A stretch of DNA of 6,630 nucleotides from Halobacteriales archaeon QH_10_70_21. Its GTDB lineage: Archaea; Halobacteriota; Halobacteria; Halobacteriales; Haloarculaceae. The stretch lies in the NCBI GenBank assembly GCA_003021325.1, contig PXQM01000108.1:1-6630 (forward strand). Reading direction: 5' to 3'. The translations under genes and the position numbers were made by a program. The notes below the pieces were generated by a model that searched no databases, was not told where the DNA came from, and saw only the letters and a list, made by a program, of their open reading frames with translations. Shown piece by piece: positions 5,559 to 6,630 of this stretch; positions within the stretch are counted from its first letter, which is position 1; each line of letters begins with the position of its first letter.

Positions 5559-5885
5559 TCAGTGGTCGTCCTCGCGCCACTTGTGCTCGCACTCGGTACA
5601 GGTGAAAAAGCGCGTCTCGGACTCGTCAGCCGCGCGGATCTGCTTCATCTCGTAGCGCGCCCGGTCGTGGCCGCACTCCGGACACCGGACCTCGGTCGTC
5701 GGCCCTATCTCCTCGTCGTCGACCTCGGACATGTCGACGGGACCGCTGTCGGTGTCCTGGTCCTCCGTCGTCGTCATCGCGTCCTCGCCCTCGGCGTCGC
5801 GGTCAGTCTCGAAGCCGCAGGAGCGACAGACCCACGTGCCGTCCTCGCCGTGCATCATCGAGCCGCACTCGTCGCAGAATTCCAT
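5559..5885 (-). CDS. tfs: Transcription factor S (archaeal TFIIS/RPB9-like RNA polymerase cleavage factor)
   Basis: This 108-residue protein has two zinc ribbons. The N-terminal one uses C4, C7, C20 and C23 (FCDECGSMMH and WVCRSCGF). The C-terminal one uses C68, C71, C96 and C99 (RCPECGH and FTCTECEHKW). The C-terminal ribbon carries the acidic hairpin pair D87-E88 in RAADESETRFF, which reaches into the RNA polymerase active site and triggers cleavage of backtracked RNA. Archaeal TFS thus restarts stalled polymerase and aids fidelity. The acidic linker (about 26-63) is long, as in halophiles. All metal ligands and the catalytic pair are present and the length is normal. ATG 5885 is supported by the N-terminal motif starting at residue 2 and a TATA box 29 bases upstream. 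Some haloarchaea have several TFS paralogues, so this may not be the only copy. Confidence 0.95.
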   Translation of the reverse strand: MEFCDECGSMMHGEDGTWVCRSCGFETDRDAEGEDAMTTTEDQDTDSGPVDMSEVDDEEIGPTTEVRCPECGHDRARYEMKQIRAADESETRFFTCTECEHKWREDDH

Positions 5886-5910
5886 GTTCGACTTTCAGGC
5901 CCCGCGCTGT

Positions 5911-5918
5911 ACTTAAAC
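5911..5918 (-). promoter_or_regulatory. TATA box between tfs and the divergent transporter
   Basis: The minus strand reads GTTTAAGT, centred 29 bases before the tfs ATG at 5885. It is the only A/T-rich patch in the 68-base gap between the two divergent genes. Read on the plus strand (ACTTAAAC) it would place transcription near 5941, about 13 bases before the transporter ATG at 5954, so one element may serve both directions. Confidence 0.6.
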
Positions 5919-5953
5919 GGCCGGGTTCGCCGCCGGCCGGCTTCGGAAGCGTG

Positions 5954-6630
5954 ATGACGGGGGCGTTCCTTCCCCTGATAATGCTCGGGACGGACCGGCG
6001 GGTGGTCGTGCTGGCGTTCGCCCGCATGGCCGACGCCGTCGCGAACTCCTTTCTCATCATCGTGCTGCCGCTGTACATCGCCAGCGGCGAGCTCGTCGTG
6101 CCCGCGCTGGAGGGCGCGACCGTCGCCGGCTACCCGCTCACTATCGAGCTGCTCATCGGCTTTGCGCTGTCGCTTTTCGGCTTCCTCAACAGCTCCTTCC
6201 AGCCGCTGACGGGGCGGCTCTCGGACCGGACGGGCCGGCGGAAGGCGTTCATCCTGTTCGGACTGGCCGTGCTGGCGGTCACGTCGGTCGCCTACGCCCT
6301 GGTCGACAGCTACGAGGCGCTGGTCGTCGTGCGGGCCATCCAGGGGCTCGGCGGCGCGTTCGTCATCCCGACGACCATCGCGCTGGTGAACGACCTGGCC
6401 AGGAGCGACGCCGAGCGCGGCGGCAACTTCGGCGTGTTCAACACCTTCCGGCTGGTCGGGTTCGGCTTCGGCCCCATCGTCGCCGGCCTGGTCGTCCGGG
6501 GCGGCCCGTACGGACTGACCGAGGGCGTGACGCTGTCGGGGTTCGACGCCGCCTTCGGCGTCGCCGTCCTCGGGGCGCTGGTCAGCTTCACGCTGGTGCT
6601 GGCGCCGTCGGTCCTCGCACAGGGGCTGGT
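5954..6630 (+). CDS. Major facilitator superfamily transporter, N-terminal part, runs off the window
   Basis: A frame open from ATG 5954 to the right edge (225 codons) encodes the N-terminal half of a 12-helix MFS permease. Hydrophobic helices lie near 17-43, 65-86, 98-117, 122-146, 163-181 and 198-220. The loop between helices 2 and 3 carries the MFS motif A as GRLSDRTGRRK (87-97). VRAIQGLGGAFVIPTTIALV (126-145) matches the helix 4 region, and FNTFRLVGFGFGPIVAGLVV (162-181) matches the motif C-like helix 5 seen in drug/proton antiporters. The substrate cannot be told; multidrug or metabolite export is a guess from motif C. ATG 5981 (MLGTDRRV) is an alternative start close to where relatives begin. 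The gene is divergent from tfs and looks intact as far as it goes. Confidence 0.85.
   Translation, partial: MTGAFLPLIMLGTDRRVVVLAFARMADAVANSFLIIVLPLYIASGELVVPALEGATVAGYPLTIELLIGFALSLFGFLNSSFQPLTGRLSDRTGRRKAFILFGLAVLAVTSVAYALVDSYEALVVVRAIQGLGGAFVIPTTIALVNDLARSDAERGGNFGVFNTFRLVGFGFGPIVAGLVVRGGPYGLTEGVTLSGFDAAFGVAVLGALVSFTLVLAPSVLAQGL

Noticed and set aside
5803..6078. Minus-strand open frame bridging the tfs promoter and the transporter start
   Set aside because: It overlaps both ends of two convincing divergent genes and shows no domain.
6310..6591. Minus-strand open frame inside the transporter
   Set aside because: Shadow of a clear MFS membrane-helix sequence on the plus strand.
1..6630. 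Search for CRISPR repeats, insertion sequences, attachment sites and tRNA genes
   Set aside because: No spaced direct repeats, transposase motifs, terminal inverted repeats or cloverleaf-like segments were seen by eye.

Overview
The window looks like chromosomal DNA from a haloarchaeon (class Halobacteria). The reasons are very high GC with G or C at nearly every third codon position, strongly acidic proteins, TATA-like boxes about 25-30 bases before start codons (leaderless-style promoters), and archaea-type housekeeping genes: a Dph6-type diphthamide ligase, an archaeal NAC protein, a TrmI-type tRNA methyltransferase and transcription factor S. I see no transposon, integrase, CRISPR array, rRNA or tRNA gene, so this reads as ordinary core chromosome.

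Layout, left to right. Bases 1-230 hold no gene I can call. Four leftward genes follow: a Dph6-like ATP-dependent ligase (231-950), a DUF373 membrane protein (993-2084), an SppA-type S49 membrane protease (2111-3022) and a 60-residue two-helix membrane protein (3089-3271). Most of these have their own TATA-like box, so they appear to be a tandem of single transcription units. Next come three rightward genes: a PUA-domain protein (3397-3798), NAC (3837-4244) and a tRNA adenine-N1 methyltransferase (from 4241, overlapping the NAC stop by four bases). These three suit a translation and RNA-modification cluster. Two leftward genes follow: an unrecognised 189-residue protein (4877-5446) and transcription factor S (5559-5885). 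A divergent rightward major facilitator transporter starts at 5954 and runs off the right edge.

The most notable feature is a set of apparent internal losses in otherwise normal genes. The methyltransferase changes frame at a run of six G's (4816-4821); its expected C-terminal motif is readable only in the -1 frame, and about 30 residues before that motif seem absent. The PUA protein seems to lack the first strand and helix of its PUA domain, in frame. Weaker hints exist in the DUF373 loop and the SppA tail. These may be real gene decay or compaction, or sequence/assembly error; the sequence alone cannot decide. I found no convincing new multi-gene system here.
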